Source: Roseburia sp.
Lineage (GTDB): Bacteria; Bacillota; Clostridia; Lachnospirales; Lachnospiraceae
Direction of reading: 5' to 3'
Assembly (NCBI GenBank): GCA_023662875.1
Contig: JAMPIG010000001.1
Location: 29,024 to 66,539 of the forward strand
Length of the DNA stretch: 37,516 nucleotides
Each line of letters opens with the position of its first letter. Position 1 is the first letter of the stretch. Made by a program: the position numbers and the translations under genes. The notes beneath the pieces were generated by a model, which saw only the letters and a program-made list of their open reading frames with translations, was not told the DNA's origin and ran no database searches. Shown here in pieces: positions 29,816 through 37,516 of this stretch.

Positions 29816-31453
29816 TCAATCTTCGTCCCCTTCTCTCTGTGCGGTAAAGACGGTTCTCTTTCTCGCCATTTCGTCGCTCGCCAGATATTCGTCGTAGGTG
29901 GTGATCTTGTCGATGATCTGGCCGCCGGGCAGGATTTCGATGATCCGGTTGGCGGTGGTCTGTACAAACTGGTGGTCATGGCAGGAGAAGAGCGCCACGC
30001 CGGGGAACTTGATCAGGCCGTTGTTCAGGGCGGTGATGGACTCCATGTCGAGATGGTTGGTGGGCTCGTCCAGCACCAGGCAGTTTGCGCCGCTGATCAT
30101 CATTTTCGAGAGGAGGCAGCGCACCTTCTCGCCGCCGGAGAGCACCTTTACCTTCTTTACGCCGTCCTCGCCGGCAAAGAGCATACGCCCCAGAAAGCCC
30201 CTTACATAAGTGACGTCCTTTACGGGAGAGTAGCCGGTGAGCCAGTCGGTGATGGTCAGGTCGTTGTCAAACTCCGCGGTGCTGTCCTTGGGGAAATAGG
30301 CCTGAGAGGTGGTGACGCCCCATTTGTAGCTTCCCTCGTCCGGCTCCAGCTCTCCCATGAGAATCTGAAAGAGCGTGGTTTTCGCCAGCTCCTGGCTTCC
30401 CACGAAGGCGATCTTGTCATCGTGTCCCATGACAAAGGAAACGTCGTCCAGCACCTTTTCGCCGTTTATCGTTTTAGATAGGTGCTCTACCGTCAGCACC
30501 TCGTTTCCGATCTCCCGGTCGGGACGGAAATCGATATAGGGGTATTTCCGGCTGGAGGGCTTGATCTCGTCCAGCTCGATTTTTTCCAGGGCGCGCTTTC
30601 TCGAGGTGGCCTGCTTGGATTTGGAAGCGTTGGCGGAGAAACGGGAGATAAATTCCTGCAGCTCCTTGATCTTTTCTTCCTTCTTCTTGTTGGCCTCCTT
30701 CATCTGCTTGACCAGCAGCTGGCTGGATTCGTACCAGAAGTCATAGTTGCCGGCGTAGAGCTGGATCTTGCCGTAGTCGATGTCCGCCGTATAGGTGCAG
30801 ACCTTGTTTAAAAAATAGCGGTCGTGGGAGACCACGATGACAGTGTTCTCAAAGTCGATCAGAAAGTCCTCCAGCCAGGCGATGGCGTCCAGATCCAGAT
30901 GGTTGGTGGGCTCGTCCAAAAGCAGGATGTCCGGATTGCCGAACAGCGCCTTTGCCAACAGCACCTTTACCTTCAGGCTGCCGTCCAGACTGCCCATGAC
31001 GGAATAATGGTATTCCGTGTCGATGCCGAGACCGTTTAACAGCATGGCGGCGTTGGATTCCGCCTCCCAGCCGTCCAGCTCCGCGAATTCCGCCTCCAGC
31101 TCGCTTGCGCGGATCCCGTCCTCGTCGGAGAAGTCCTCCTTGGCGTAGATGGCGTCCTTCTCCTTCATGATCTGATAGAGTCGTTCGTTGCCCAGGATGA
31201 CCGTATCCATGACCACCCAGTCGTCGTACTTAAAGTGATCCTGTTCCAAAACGGAGAGACGCTGCCCGGGGGTGACGGCGATGTCTCCCTTCGTCGTCTC
31301 CAGCTGCCCGGAGAGAATCTTTAAAAATGTGGATTTTCCCGCGCCGTTTGCGCCGATGAGCCCGTAGCAGTTGCCCTCGGTGAATTTGATATTGACGTCT
31401 TCAAATAAAGCCTTTTTTCCTACGCGGTAGGTTACGTTGTTTGCACTGATCAT
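29816..31453 (-). CDS. ABC-F family ATPase, YbiT-like
   Basis: A 545-residue cytoplasmic protein with two ABC ATPase domains and no membrane part; ABC-F proteins bind the ribosome. Domain 1 has IGANGAGKSTFLKI (Walker A) and DILLLDEPTNHLDLDAI; its signature is degenerate (YSVMGSLDGSLKVKVLLAKAL). Domain 2 has a divergent Walker A (FVGSQELAKTTLF) but a good LSGGEKVR and DEPTNHLD. The linker between is charged (ANKKKEEKIKEL). This pattern fits the YbiT clade. GAGGA precedes the ATG at 31453. A hairpin GAAACGC / GCGTTTC sits downstream at 29771-29792 without a T run. Its target state of the ribosome is unknown. Confidence 0.92.
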   Translation of the reverse strand: MISANNVTYRVGKKALFEDVNIKFTEGNCYGLIGANGAGKSTFLKILSGQLETTKGDIAVTPGQRLSVLEQDHFKYDDWVVMDTVILGNERLYQIMKEKDAIYAKEDFSDEDGIRASELEAEFAELDGWEAESNAAMLLNGLGIDTEYHYSVMGSLDGSLKVKVLLAKALFGNPDILLLDEPTNHLDLDAIAWLEDFLIDFENTVIVVSHDRYFLNKVCTYTADIDYGKIQLYAGNYDFWYESSQLLVKQMKEANKKKEEKIKELQEFISRFSANASKSKQATSRKRALEKIELDEIKPSSRKYPYIDFRPDREIGNEVLTVEHLSKTINGEKVLDDVSFVMGHDDKIAFVGSQELAKTTLFQILMGELEPDEGSYKWGVTTSQAYFPKDSTAEFDNDLTITDWLTGYSPVKDVTYVRGFLGRMLFAGEDGVKKVKVLSGGEKVRCLLSKMMISGANCLVLDEPTNHLDMESITALNNGLIKFPGVALFSCHDHQFVQTTANRIIEILPGGQIIDKITTYDEYLASDEMARKRTVFTAQREGDED

Positions 31454-31501
31454 GTTGAATCCTCTTTTATCTTTCATTTTACAGGAGATGATAAAATTTG
31501 G

Positions 31502-31531
31502 ATAATAGAATCCGCTTTTTGATTCTATTAT
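31502..31531. repeat. Palindromic intergenic element
   Basis: Arms ATAATAGAATC (31502-31512) and GATTCTATTAT (31521-31531) around CGCTTTTT. It sits in the leader of the ABC-F gene, between its promoter and start codon, unlike the other copies, which follow genes. Confidence 0.7.
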
Positions 31532-31571
31532 GCATGGCCGGGAAGCTCTTGCTTTTCAGGCCGCTCCTTTC

Positions 31572-31599
31572 ATTATACACAAGATATCTTAATTTTCAA
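31572..31599 (-). promoter_or_regulatory. Promoter of the ABC-F gene
   Basis: On the minus strand: TTGAAA (31599-31594), 16-base spacer, TATAAT (31577-31572). Divergent from the MFS promoter. The leader is about 115 bases and includes the palindromic element, which could act as an attenuator. Confidence 0.65.
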
Positions 31600-31619
31600 G
31601 GGAAAACTGGGGGTTTTCA

Positions 31620-31648
31620 TTGCGGGAAGCGGGAAAATCTGTTAGAAT
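31620..31648 (+). promoter_or_regulatory. Promoter of the MFS transporter gene
   Basis: TTGCGG (31620-31625), 17-base spacer, TAGAAT (31643-31648). Its -35 box is 20 bases from that of the divergent ABC-F promoter. Confidence 0.6.
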
Positions 31649-31729
31649 GATTAAGGGAGTAACGCCTTTTTGGAAATTTTGGAGCAATGGATGGGAATGT
31701 TTTTCCGAAAAGGGAGCAGATGAAACGAC

Positions 31730-31745
31730 GCCTGCTGAAGCAGGC
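31730..31745 (+). promoter_or_regulatory. Leader hairpin before the MFS transporter ribosome site
   Basis: Perfect 7-bp stem GCCTGCT / AGCAGGC with loop GA, followed by AAGAGAGGGGAGATT and the ATG at 31761. Confidence 0.45.
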
Positions 31746-31760
31746 AAGAGAGGGGAGATT

Positions 31761-33272
31761 ATGCAGTCAAATTTAAAATGTGCGAGGAAGCTTATCGCTG
31801 TGCTGAAATTTATCATGAAGCACGGAAGAACCTTCTTTATCGGGCTGGCTTTCTTAAGCATCAGCGCCTTCTGGCAGATGTATGACAATGTGGTTCCGCT
31901 GATGCTCCAGAGAACCTTCAACCTGGGGGAGACGATAACGGGGGCCTTGATGGCTATGGATAATGTGCTGGCGCTGGTGCTTCTGCCGGTGTTCGGCTCG
32001 CTGTCGGACAGGGTGGATACCAGGCTGGGAAAGAGGATGCCTTTTATCCTGACGGGTACGATCCTGGCGGTGTGCTTTATGACGCTTCTGCCTTATGCGG
32101 ACAGGACGGAGAACCTTGTCCTGTTTGTGGCGGCTTTGTTTTTTACCCTGCTGTCCATGGGGCTGTACCGCTCTCCGGCGGTGGCGCTGATGCCGGATCT
32201 GACGCCGAATTACCGGCGCAGCCGGGCTAATGCCGTGATCAATCTCATGGGCGCGGTAGGCGGCGTTTATGCGCTGATCATGATTCGATTCCTGGTGGGA
32301 AAGGGATATCGGCCGGACTACAGCCCGCTGTTTATCAGCGTGGCGGCCCTGATGGTCGTGGCGGTAGGAGTGCTGCTGCTTACAATCCGGGAGAACCGGC
32401 TGCGGCGGGAGGCCGAGCGCGAGGAGAAGCTTATGGAGGAGGCCGGGGAGACGCCGGAGGCTGTGGAGGAGGCCGGAGGGTTACGGGAGTCTTCGGCGGC
32501 CTCCAAGGGAATGTCGGTGACTGTGGAAGCCTTGCAGGCAGCGGCTGATAAGGACGGATTCGGAGAAAAGGAGTCGGTGGGTGCGATCAATTCCGGAGAG
32601 AAGCCGTCGGCCGATACAGTCCCTGAGGGAAAGAAGGAAACGAATTCCGGACAGGCGCTTCCCTCCGCCGTAAAACGAAGTATGATCTTTCTGCTGCTAT
32701 CCATTTTCTTCTGGTTTACGGCCTATAACGCGGTGACCACTGCCTTTTCCCGCTATACCCAGAAGGTCTGGGGAATGGAGGGCGGAAGCTATGCGGATTG
32801 CCTGATGGTAGCGACGGTGGCCGCGATCCTGAGTTATATCCCGATCGGAGGTATCTCTTCCCGGATCGGAAGAAAAAAGACCATCCTGGGCGGGATTCTG
32901 ATCATGGCGGCCTGTTATCTGGCGGCGGTCTTTGTGGGAGCCTATCATCCGCTGATCAATATTGCCTTTGCCATGATTGGCGTGGGCTGGGCGGCGATCA
33001 ACGTGAACTCCTATCCCATGATCGTAGCCATGAGCCAGGGGGGAGACATCGGAAAATACACGGGAACCTACTATACCTTTTCCATGGCGGCGCAGATTTT
33101 TACCCCGATCTTTTCGGGTTTCCTGCTGGAAAACGTGTCCTACCGGACGCTGTTTCCCTACGCGCTGATTTTTGCGCTGGCCTCTTTCTGTACCATGTCC
33201 CAGGTGCGCCACGGTGATGTAAAGCCTCCGAAAAAGAAGAGCCTGCTGGAGAATTTCGACGTGGACGATTGA
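31761..33272 (+). CDS. MFS transporter, SLC45-like
   Basis: A 503-residue membrane transporter of the SLC45/glycoside-pentoside-hexuronide-like MFS group. The N-half has LPVFGSLSDRVDTRLGKRMPFIL, the conserved loop between helices 2 and 3; helices follow with SMGLYRSPAVALMPDLTPNYRRSRANAVINLMG. The C-half has YIPIGGISSRIGRKKTIL. Twelve segments are expected. The central loop (about residues 215-315) is long, acidic and low in complexity, longer than usual. GAGGGGAG precedes the ATG at 31761. The cargo is probably a sugar or derivative, not provable here. GDPD follows, 83 bases downstream. Confidence 0.88.
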   Translation: MQSNLKCARKLIAVLKFIMKHGRTFFIGLAFLSISAFWQMYDNVVPLMLQRTFNLGETITGALMAMDNVLALVLLPVFGSLSDRVDTRLGKRMPFILTGTILAVCFMTLLPYADRTENLVLFVAALFFTLLSMGLYRSPAVALMPDLTPNYRRSRANAVINLMGAVGGVYALIMIRFLVGKGYRPDYSPLFISVAALMVVAVGVLLLTIRENRLRREAEREEKLMEEAGETPEAVEEAGGLRESSAASKGMSVTVEALQAAADKDGFGEKESVGAINSGEKPSADTVPEGKKETNSGQALPSAVKRSMIFLLLSIFFWFTAYNAVTTAFSRYTQKVWGMEGGSYADCLMVATVAAILSYIPIGGISSRIGRKKTILGGILIMAACYLAAVFVGAYHPLINIAFAMIGVGWAAINVNSYPMIVAMSQGGDIGKYTGTYYTFSMAAQIFTPIFSGFLLENVSYRTLFPYALIFALASFCTMSQVRHGDVKPPKKKSLLENFDVDD

Positions 33273-33355
33273 CAGGCACCGCTCGGAGCCGTGCCGCCGA
33301 TGGACTTGCGGGTTTTGATGGCAGGACGGCTGAATGGCGGACAAGGAGTAAGAGG

Positions 33356-34417
33356 ATGAAGATATTGATCGTTTTGATGATCGGTGCAGCCGTATTGGCA
33401 GCGCTTTATCTGCTGATGATTATGCCGAGAATGCTGGGGAAGCCGGATACGGCTCCCTTCCGGGAGTGGCTGTACGCCCACAGGGGACTGCACTGTAACG
33501 GGGCGGCGGGAAGTCCTGTGGGAACGGCGGAAGAATCGGCAGGAGGCGGCCTGGACTCGACGGGAACGAGCCGGGAAACGGACGGAGATTTCCAGAATCC
33601 GGCGGAAACGAGCCGGAAACCAAACAGAGACATCCAACCGCTGATGGAAACAGGCGAAGAAACGACGGAAGGCGGCCAGAGCGTAGAAGGAATCGATTCA
33701 GACAGCAAAAGGGACATATCCGGAGCGGAAGAGATCGAAGAAATCGCGCCGGAGAACTCCCTGCGGGCCTTTCAAAGGGCGGTGGACGCCGGATTCGGTA
33801 TCGAGCTGGACGTACAGATGACGAAGGATCATATCCCCGTTGTTTTCCATGATTTTACCTTAAAGAGAATCTGCGGCGCGGAGGGGAAGGTATGCGATTA
33901 TACCTGCGAGGAGCTGCAGCGGTTTTCCCTCTGCGGCTCCGACCAGAGGATTCCGCGGTTTGAGGATGTGCTGAAATGCGTGGACGGGAAGGTCCCTCTG
34001 ATTGTGGAGCTGAAGATCGAGGCGACAGATTTATCCGTCTGTGCGGCGGCGGACGGGCTTCTTCAGGACTATCCTGGAATGTATTGCATCGAATCCTTTA
34101 ACCCGCTGGGGCTTCTCTGGTATCGTCTGCACAGGAGAAGCGTGGTCAGGGGGCAGCTGTCGGAGGCCTTTCTGCGGGAATCGGATTTTTCCGGGCCGCT
34201 CTATTTTGCGCTTCAGAATCTGCTCTTTAACTGGCTTACCAGGCCGGACTTTATCGCATACAACCACAGGCACTACGATACGCTTTCCAGAAGACTTTGC
34301 AGAGGGCTTTATCACAATATGGCGGTGGCCTGGACGATCAAAAGCCGGGAGGAGCTTGAGGCGGCAAAAAGACAATTTGACCTGTTTATTTTCGACAGTT
34401 TTATGCCGACTTGTTAA
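33356..34417 (+). CDS. Glycerophosphodiester phosphodiesterase with membrane anchor and a large insertion
   Basis: A 353-residue enzyme that hydrolyses glycerophosphodiesters to glycerol-3-phosphate and an alcohol. One N-terminal membrane segment spans residues 3-23. The catalytic HRG is at 42-44, the APENSLRAFQ motif at 131-140, GIELDVQMTKDHIPVVFHDFTL follows, and VELKIE and IDSFMP-like ends complete the GDPD fold. Usually HRG and PEN are about ten residues apart; here about 82 polar residues are inserted (47-128), including a ~14-residue repeat TSRETDGDFQNPAE / TSRKPNRDIQPLME. AAGGAG sets the ATG. Catalytic residues are intact, so activity is likely. Confidence 0.9.
   Translation: MKILIVLMIGAAVLAALYLLMIMPRMLGKPDTAPFREWLYAHRGLHCNGAAGSPVGTAEESAGGGLDSTGTSRETDGDFQNPAETSRKPNRDIQPLMETGEETTEGGQSVEGIDSDSKRDISGAEEIEEIAPENSLRAFQRAVDAGFGIELDVQMTKDHIPVVFHDFTLKRICGAEGKVCDYTCEELQRFSLCGSDQRIPRFEDVLKCVDGKVPLIVELKIEATDLSVCAAADGLLQDYPGMYCIESFNPLGLLWYRLHRRSVVRGQLSEAFLRESDFSGPLYFALQNLLFNWLTRPDFIAYNHRHYDTLSRRLCRGLYHNMAVAWTIKSREELEAAKRQFDLFIFDSFMPTC
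33550..33645 (+). repeat. ~42-bp imperfect tandem duplication inside the GDPD gene
   Basis: Two imperfect 42-bp units starting ACGAGCCGGGAAACGG and ACGAGCCGGAAACCAA encode the TSRETDGDFQNPAE / TSRKPNRDIQPLME pair. It is in frame and part of the inserted polar stretch of the enzyme. Confidence 0.55.
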
Positions 34418-34434
34418 TATTTAACAATTTTTTT
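34411..34434 (+). terminator. Probable intrinsic terminator of the GDPD gene
   Basis: TTGTTAA / TTAACAA around TAT, followed by seven T. The stem is AT-rich and overlaps the stop codon, so it is weak, but position and T tract fit. Confidence 0.5.
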
Positions 34435-34443
34435 GATTTCGGC

Positions 34444-34472
34444 TTGCTATTTTTGTCCTGACTTGTTAAAAT
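34444..34472 (+). promoter_or_regulatory. ppdK: Promoter of ppdK
   Basis: TTGCTA (34444-34449), 17-base spacer, TAAAAT (34467-34472), same boxes as pheA. The leader contains CCGATTGT / ACGATCGG around AAAA (about 34497-34516), an 8-bp stem with one wobble. Confidence 0.65.
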
Positions 34473-34560
34473 AAGGAAGTACTGAGTGGTTCGGCCGATT
34501 GTAAAAACGATCGGACTGTTTTGGTTGTTTACAAATTTAGGGAAAGGGAGAATCACGAGA

Positions 34561-37194
34561 ATGAAAAAATGGGTGTATTTGTTTAGTGAAGGCGACATGA
34601 GTATGCGGAACCTTCTGGGCGGCAAGGGCGCGAACCTGTCAGAGATGACAAGTATCGGGCTGCCGGTTCCCCAGGGATTCACGATTACCACGGAGGCCTG
34701 CACGCAGTATTATGAGGATGGCCGTAAGATCAACGACGAGATCATGGGCCAGATCATGGAGTATGTGGCGGAGATGGAGAAGATTAACGGCAAGAAGTTC
34801 GGTGACAGGCAGAACCCGCTTCTTGTTTCGGTTCGTTCCGGTGCCCGCGCTTCCATGCCCGGTATGATGGATACGATTCTGAATCTCGGTCTGAACGACG
34901 ATGTGGTAGCGGCGATGATCGCCGGCAATTCCGACCCGGCGTTCGAGCGCTTTGTATACGATTCCTACAGACGTTTTATCCAGATGTTCTCCGATGTGGT
35001 TATGGAGGTTGGAAAGAAGTATTTCGAGCAGCTGATCGATAAGATGAAGGAAGAGAAGGGAGTTCAGTTTGATATTGAGCTGACGGCGGAGGATTTGAAG
35101 ACCCTGGCGGGCCAGTTTAAGGCGGAGTATAAAGAGCAGTTGGGCAAGGACTTCCCCTCTGACCCTGTAGAGCAGCTGAAGCTGGCGATCGAGGCGGTTT
35201 TCCGTTCCTGGGACAACCCCCGCGCCAACGTATACCGCCGCGACAACGATATTCCTTACTCCTGGGGAACCGCGGTCAACGTTATGCCTATGGTATTCGG
35301 CAACCTGAACGACCAGTCCGGAACCGGCGTGGCCTTTACCAGAGATCCCGCGACAGGCGAGAAGAAGCTGATGGGTGAGTTCTTAAAGAACGCCCAGGGC
35401 GAGGATGTAGTGGCGGGCGTCCGTACCCCTATGCCGATTACGCAGATGGAAAAGGAATTCCCCGAAGCGTATGCAGAGTTTATTAAGGTATGCGAGATCC
35501 TGGAGAATCATTATCATGATATGCAGGATATGGAATTTACCGTTGAGAACCAGAAGCTTTATATGCTGCAGTGCCGGAACGGCAAGAGAACCGCGCAGGC
35601 GGCTTTGAAGATTGCCTGCGATCTGGTGGACGAGGGACATAAGACCGAGGCGGAGGCCGTTGCCATGATCGATCCCCGGAATCTGGATACGCTGCTGCAT
35701 CCCCAGTTTGACGCGGCGGCCCTGAAGGCGGCTACGCCGCTTGGGAAAGGCCTCGGCGCTTCTCCCGGCGCAGCGTGCGGCAAGATTGTATTTACGGCGG
35801 AGGACGCTGAAACCTGGGCGGCAAGAGGCGAGAAGGTGGTTCTTGTCCGTCTGGAAACCTCTCCCGAGGATATCACCGGCATGAAGTCGGCGCAGGGTAT
35901 CCTTACGGTTCGCGGCGGTATGACCTCTCACGCGGCGGTAGTGGCCCGCGGCATGGGAACCTGCTGCGTATCCGGCTGCGGCGAGATGATAATGGACGAG
36001 GAGAATAAGAAATTCACCCTGGCGGGACAGGAGTTCCACGAGGGAGATTATATCTCTATCGACGGCACTACCGGCAATATTTACGCAGGACAGATCAAGA
36101 CGGTCGACGCTACCATCGCCGGTGAGTTCGGACGCGTTATGGCCTGGGCGGACAAGTACAGAACCCTGAAGGTACGCACCAACGCCGACACTCCCGCGGA
36201 CGCGAAGAAAGCCCGCGAGCTGGGCGCGGAAGGCATCGGCCTTTGCCGTACTGAGCATATGTTCTTCGAGGAGGACAGAATCGCCGCGTTCCGTGAGATG
36301 ATCTGCGCGGATACGGTAGAGGAGAGAGAGGCGGCGCTGGAGAAGATTCTGCCTTATCAGCAGAGCGACTTCGAACAACTCTACGAGGCTTTGGAGGGAT
36401 ATCCGGTTACCATCCGCTTCTTGGATCCCCCTCTTCACGAGTTTGTTCCTACCGAGGAAGAAGATATTAAAAAGCTGGCCGAGGCGCAGGGCAAGACAGT
36501 GGAAGAGATCAAGAACCTTATCGCGAGCCTGCACGAGTTCAATCCGATGATGGGACACAGGGGATGTCGTCTGGCGGTGACTTATCCTGAAATCGCAAAG
36601 ATGCAGACCAGAGCGGTTATCCGCGCGGCAATCAATGTGCATAAGGAGCACCCCGGCTGGAAGACCAAGCCGGAGATCATGATTCCTCTGATCTGCGACG
36701 TAAAAGAACTGAAGTATGTAAAGAAGGTCGTAGTAGAGACCGCCGACGCTGAAATCGCGGCGGCAGGCATCGACCTTCACTATGAAGTAGGTACGATGAT
36801 CGAGATCCCGAGAGCGGCGCTGACTGCCGACGAGATCGCAAAAGAGGCTGATTTCTTCTGCTTCGGCACGAACGATCTGACCCAGATGACCTTCGGCTTC
36901 TCCCGTGACGACGCAGGTAAATTCCTGACTGCGTACTATGACGCCAAGATTCTGGAGAACGATCCCTTCGCGAAGCTGGATCAAAACGGCGTCGGCAAGC
37001 TGATGGAAATGTCGATCAAGCTGGGCAAGCCTGTAAATCCGAAGCTGCATGTCGGCATCTGCGGCGAGCACGGCGGAGATCCCGCTTCCGTAGAATTCTG
37101 TCATAAGATCGGTCTGGATTATGTGTCCTGTTCACCGTTCCGGGTACCGATCGCGAGACTGGCGGCGGCACAGGCGGCGATCAATAGTAGGTAG
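34561..37194 (+). CDS. ppdK: Pyruvate, phosphate dikinase
   Basis: Interconverts ATP, phosphate and pyruvate with AMP, pyrophosphate and phosphoenolpyruvate; in anaerobes it serves glycolysis or gluconeogenesis with pyrophosphate. The N-terminal nucleotide domain shows GGKGANLSEMTSIGLPVPQGFTI and GAGASMPGMMDTILNLG-like RSGARASMPGMMD. The phosphohistidine H457 is in RGGMTSHAAVVARG. The C-terminal PEP domain has LCRTEHMFF, MMGHRGCRL, FGTNDLTQMTFGFSRDD and catalytic C834 in HVGICGEHGGDP. Length of 877 residues is typical. GGGAG lies ten bases before the ATG. Own promoter; downstream DNA is AT-rich. Confidence 0.98.
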   Translation: MKKWVYLFSEGDMSMRNLLGGKGANLSEMTSIGLPVPQGFTITTEACTQYYEDGRKINDEIMGQIMEYVAEMEKINGKKFGDRQNPLLVSVRSGARASMPGMMDTILNLGLNDDVVAAMIAGNSDPAFERFVYDSYRRFIQMFSDVVMEVGKKYFEQLIDKMKEEKGVQFDIELTAEDLKTLAGQFKAEYKEQLGKDFPSDPVEQLKLAIEAVFRSWDNPRANVYRRDNDIPYSWGTAVNVMPMVFGNLNDQSGTGVAFTRDPATGEKKLMGEFLKNAQGEDVVAGVRTPMPITQMEKEFPEAYAEFIKVCEILENHYHDMQDMEFTVENQKLYMLQCRNGKRTAQAALKIACDLVDEGHKTEAEAVAMIDPRNLDTLLHPQFDAAALKAATPLGKGLGASPGAACGKIVFTAEDAETWAARGEKVVLVRLETSPEDITGMKSAQGILTVRGGMTSHAAVVARGMGTCCVSGCGEMIMDEENKKFTLAGQEFHEGDYISIDGTTGNIYAGQIKTVDATIAGEFGRVMAWADKYRTLKVRTNADTPADAKKARELGAEGIGLCRTEHMFFEEDRIAAFREMICADTVEEREAALEKILPYQQSDFEQLYEALEGYPVTIRFLDPPLHEFVPTEEEDIKKLAEAQGKTVEEIKNLIASLHEFNPMMGHRGCRLAVTYPEIAKMQTRAVIRAAINVHKEHPGWKTKPEIMIPLICDVKELKYVKKVVVETADAEIAAAGIDLHYEVGTMIEIPRAALTADEIAKEADFFCFGTNDLTQMTFGFSRDDAGKFLTAYYDAKILENDPFAKLDQNGVGKLMEMSIKLGKPVNPKLHVGICGEHGGDPASVEFCHKIGLDYVSCSPFRVPIARLAAAQAAINSR

Positions 37195-37516
37195 GAGTTT
37201 TCTTTCCTTTGAATTACCGCTATCTTTCGAGCAGGCAGCAGCCTACCGAAAAGCTAACGGACAATATGTAAGGAGAAATCAATGGAGAGAAACGAAAGTA
37301 ACCGTGTATATCGACCTTGATTAGAGAATGAATTATGATAAGCGTATCATTAGAGATAGTGGTACGCTTATTTTTTCTCAAATTCCATGAATATTCATAA
37401 TTCTTGGCATTCCACACAATTCTACAAACCGGAAGTTATCTCTGTATTACCAAATAAATGGGAGGCTTCTGGCATGATAGTGGGTAGCATGTCAGTCCCT
37501 TAATTATAAATTTGAT
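37195..37516. other. Region after ppdK: possible gene remnant and AT-rich tail
   Basis: An open stretch around 37206-37321 would encode FEQAAAYRKANGQYV... ending VTVYIDLD; it has no start of its own and may be the remnant of a mobile-element gene. After the terminator at 37338-37376 an AT-rich stretch holds a 38-codon frame (37387-37503) without a ribosome site. I recognise no family. Confidence 0.4.
37338..37376 (+). terminator. Intrinsic terminator after ppdK
   Basis: ATAAGCGTA (37338-37346) pairs with TACGCTTAT (37363-37371), followed by six T. Lies 145 bases beyond the ppdK stop and probably ends that transcript or the remnant before it. Confidence 0.75.

Noticed and set aside
29585-30481. 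298-codon open frame on the plus strand
   Set aside because: Antisense to the ABC-F gene and YcxB-like gene; no ribosome site.
35383-37104. 573-codon open frame on the minus strand
   Set aside because: Antisense shadow of ppdK, whose motifs are complete.
37387-37503. 38-codon frame at the window end
   Set aside because: No ribosome site or recognisable sequence; likely chance.

Overview
The window looks like chromosome of a Gram-positive, obligately anaerobic Firmicute, most likely a Lachnospiraceae-type Clostridium. The evidence is strong AGGAGG-type ribosome sites, a pyruvate phosphate dikinase, a folC-folE-HD-folP-folBK folate cluster, a Gx-transporter/NusG-domain-II/ApbE group, DUF5050 and DUF815 proteins, and sigma-A style promoters (TTGNNN-17-TANAAT). 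Most of it is GC-rich core DNA. About 10.03-13.26 kb is clearly AT-rich and carries a broken gene, so it is probably acquired. I see no rRNA, tRNA or CRISPR array.

Layout: (1) 0-2.5 kb: truncated pyrB (-), a nitroreductase (-), a PH-domain protein (+), a 57-bp minisatellite and a PF06541 membrane protein (-). (2) 2.67-7.16 kb: folate operon folC, folE, HD-domain protein, folP, folB-folK fusion; a four-copy ~69-bp repeat fills the folP-folBK gap. (3) 7.28-9.47 kb: Gx transporter and NusG-domain-II protein (-), divergent from the lipoprotein ApbE (+). (4) 9.67-13.24 kb: SmtB-type zinc-sensor repressor, then the AT-rich island with an orphan recombinase core-binding protein under a palindromic operator, a DUF1796 pseudogene, a methyltransferase and a membrane protein. 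(5) 13.35-22.5 kb: DUF5050 protein divergent from pheA, then a coupled polyphosphate block (DUF815 AAA+ ATPase, ppx, ppk, maf, HAD phosphatase). (6) 22.5-29.7 kb: a secreted YD-repeat protein with a nine-G tract in its promoter spacer, an Rpn nuclease, a frameshifted AraC regulator, a small acidic protein, a Gfo/Idh/MocA oxidoreductase, a PHP phosphoesterase and a YcxB-like membrane protein. (7) 29.8-37.5 kb: ABC-F ATPase (-) divergent from an SLC45-like MFS transporter (+), a membrane-anchored GDPD, ppdK, and a terminal AT-rich stretch with a possible gene remnant.

Folate genes: FolE makes dihydroneopterin triphosphate, FolB-FolK converts dihydroneopterin to the pyrophosphorylated pterin, FolP joins it to pABA and FolC adds glutamate. 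No Nudix pyrophosphohydrolase is present, which makes the embedded HD-domain protein a candidate for the dephosphorylation step. In the polyphosphate block, Ppk and Ppx make and degrade polyP, and 4-base start/stop overlaps couple most of the genes.

Three kinds of structure lie outside the genes. One is a family of at least six ATAGAATTC-loop-GAATTCTAT palindromes between genes. The second is small perfect hairpins placed just before ribosome sites in at least six leaders. The third is many in-frame or intergenic minisatellites (15, 36, ~42, 57 and ~69 bp), including a 36-bp repeat that expands Maf. The strongest leads are the HD-domain folate candidate, the possible phase-variable promoter, the expanded Maf and GDPD enzymes, and the palindrome family.
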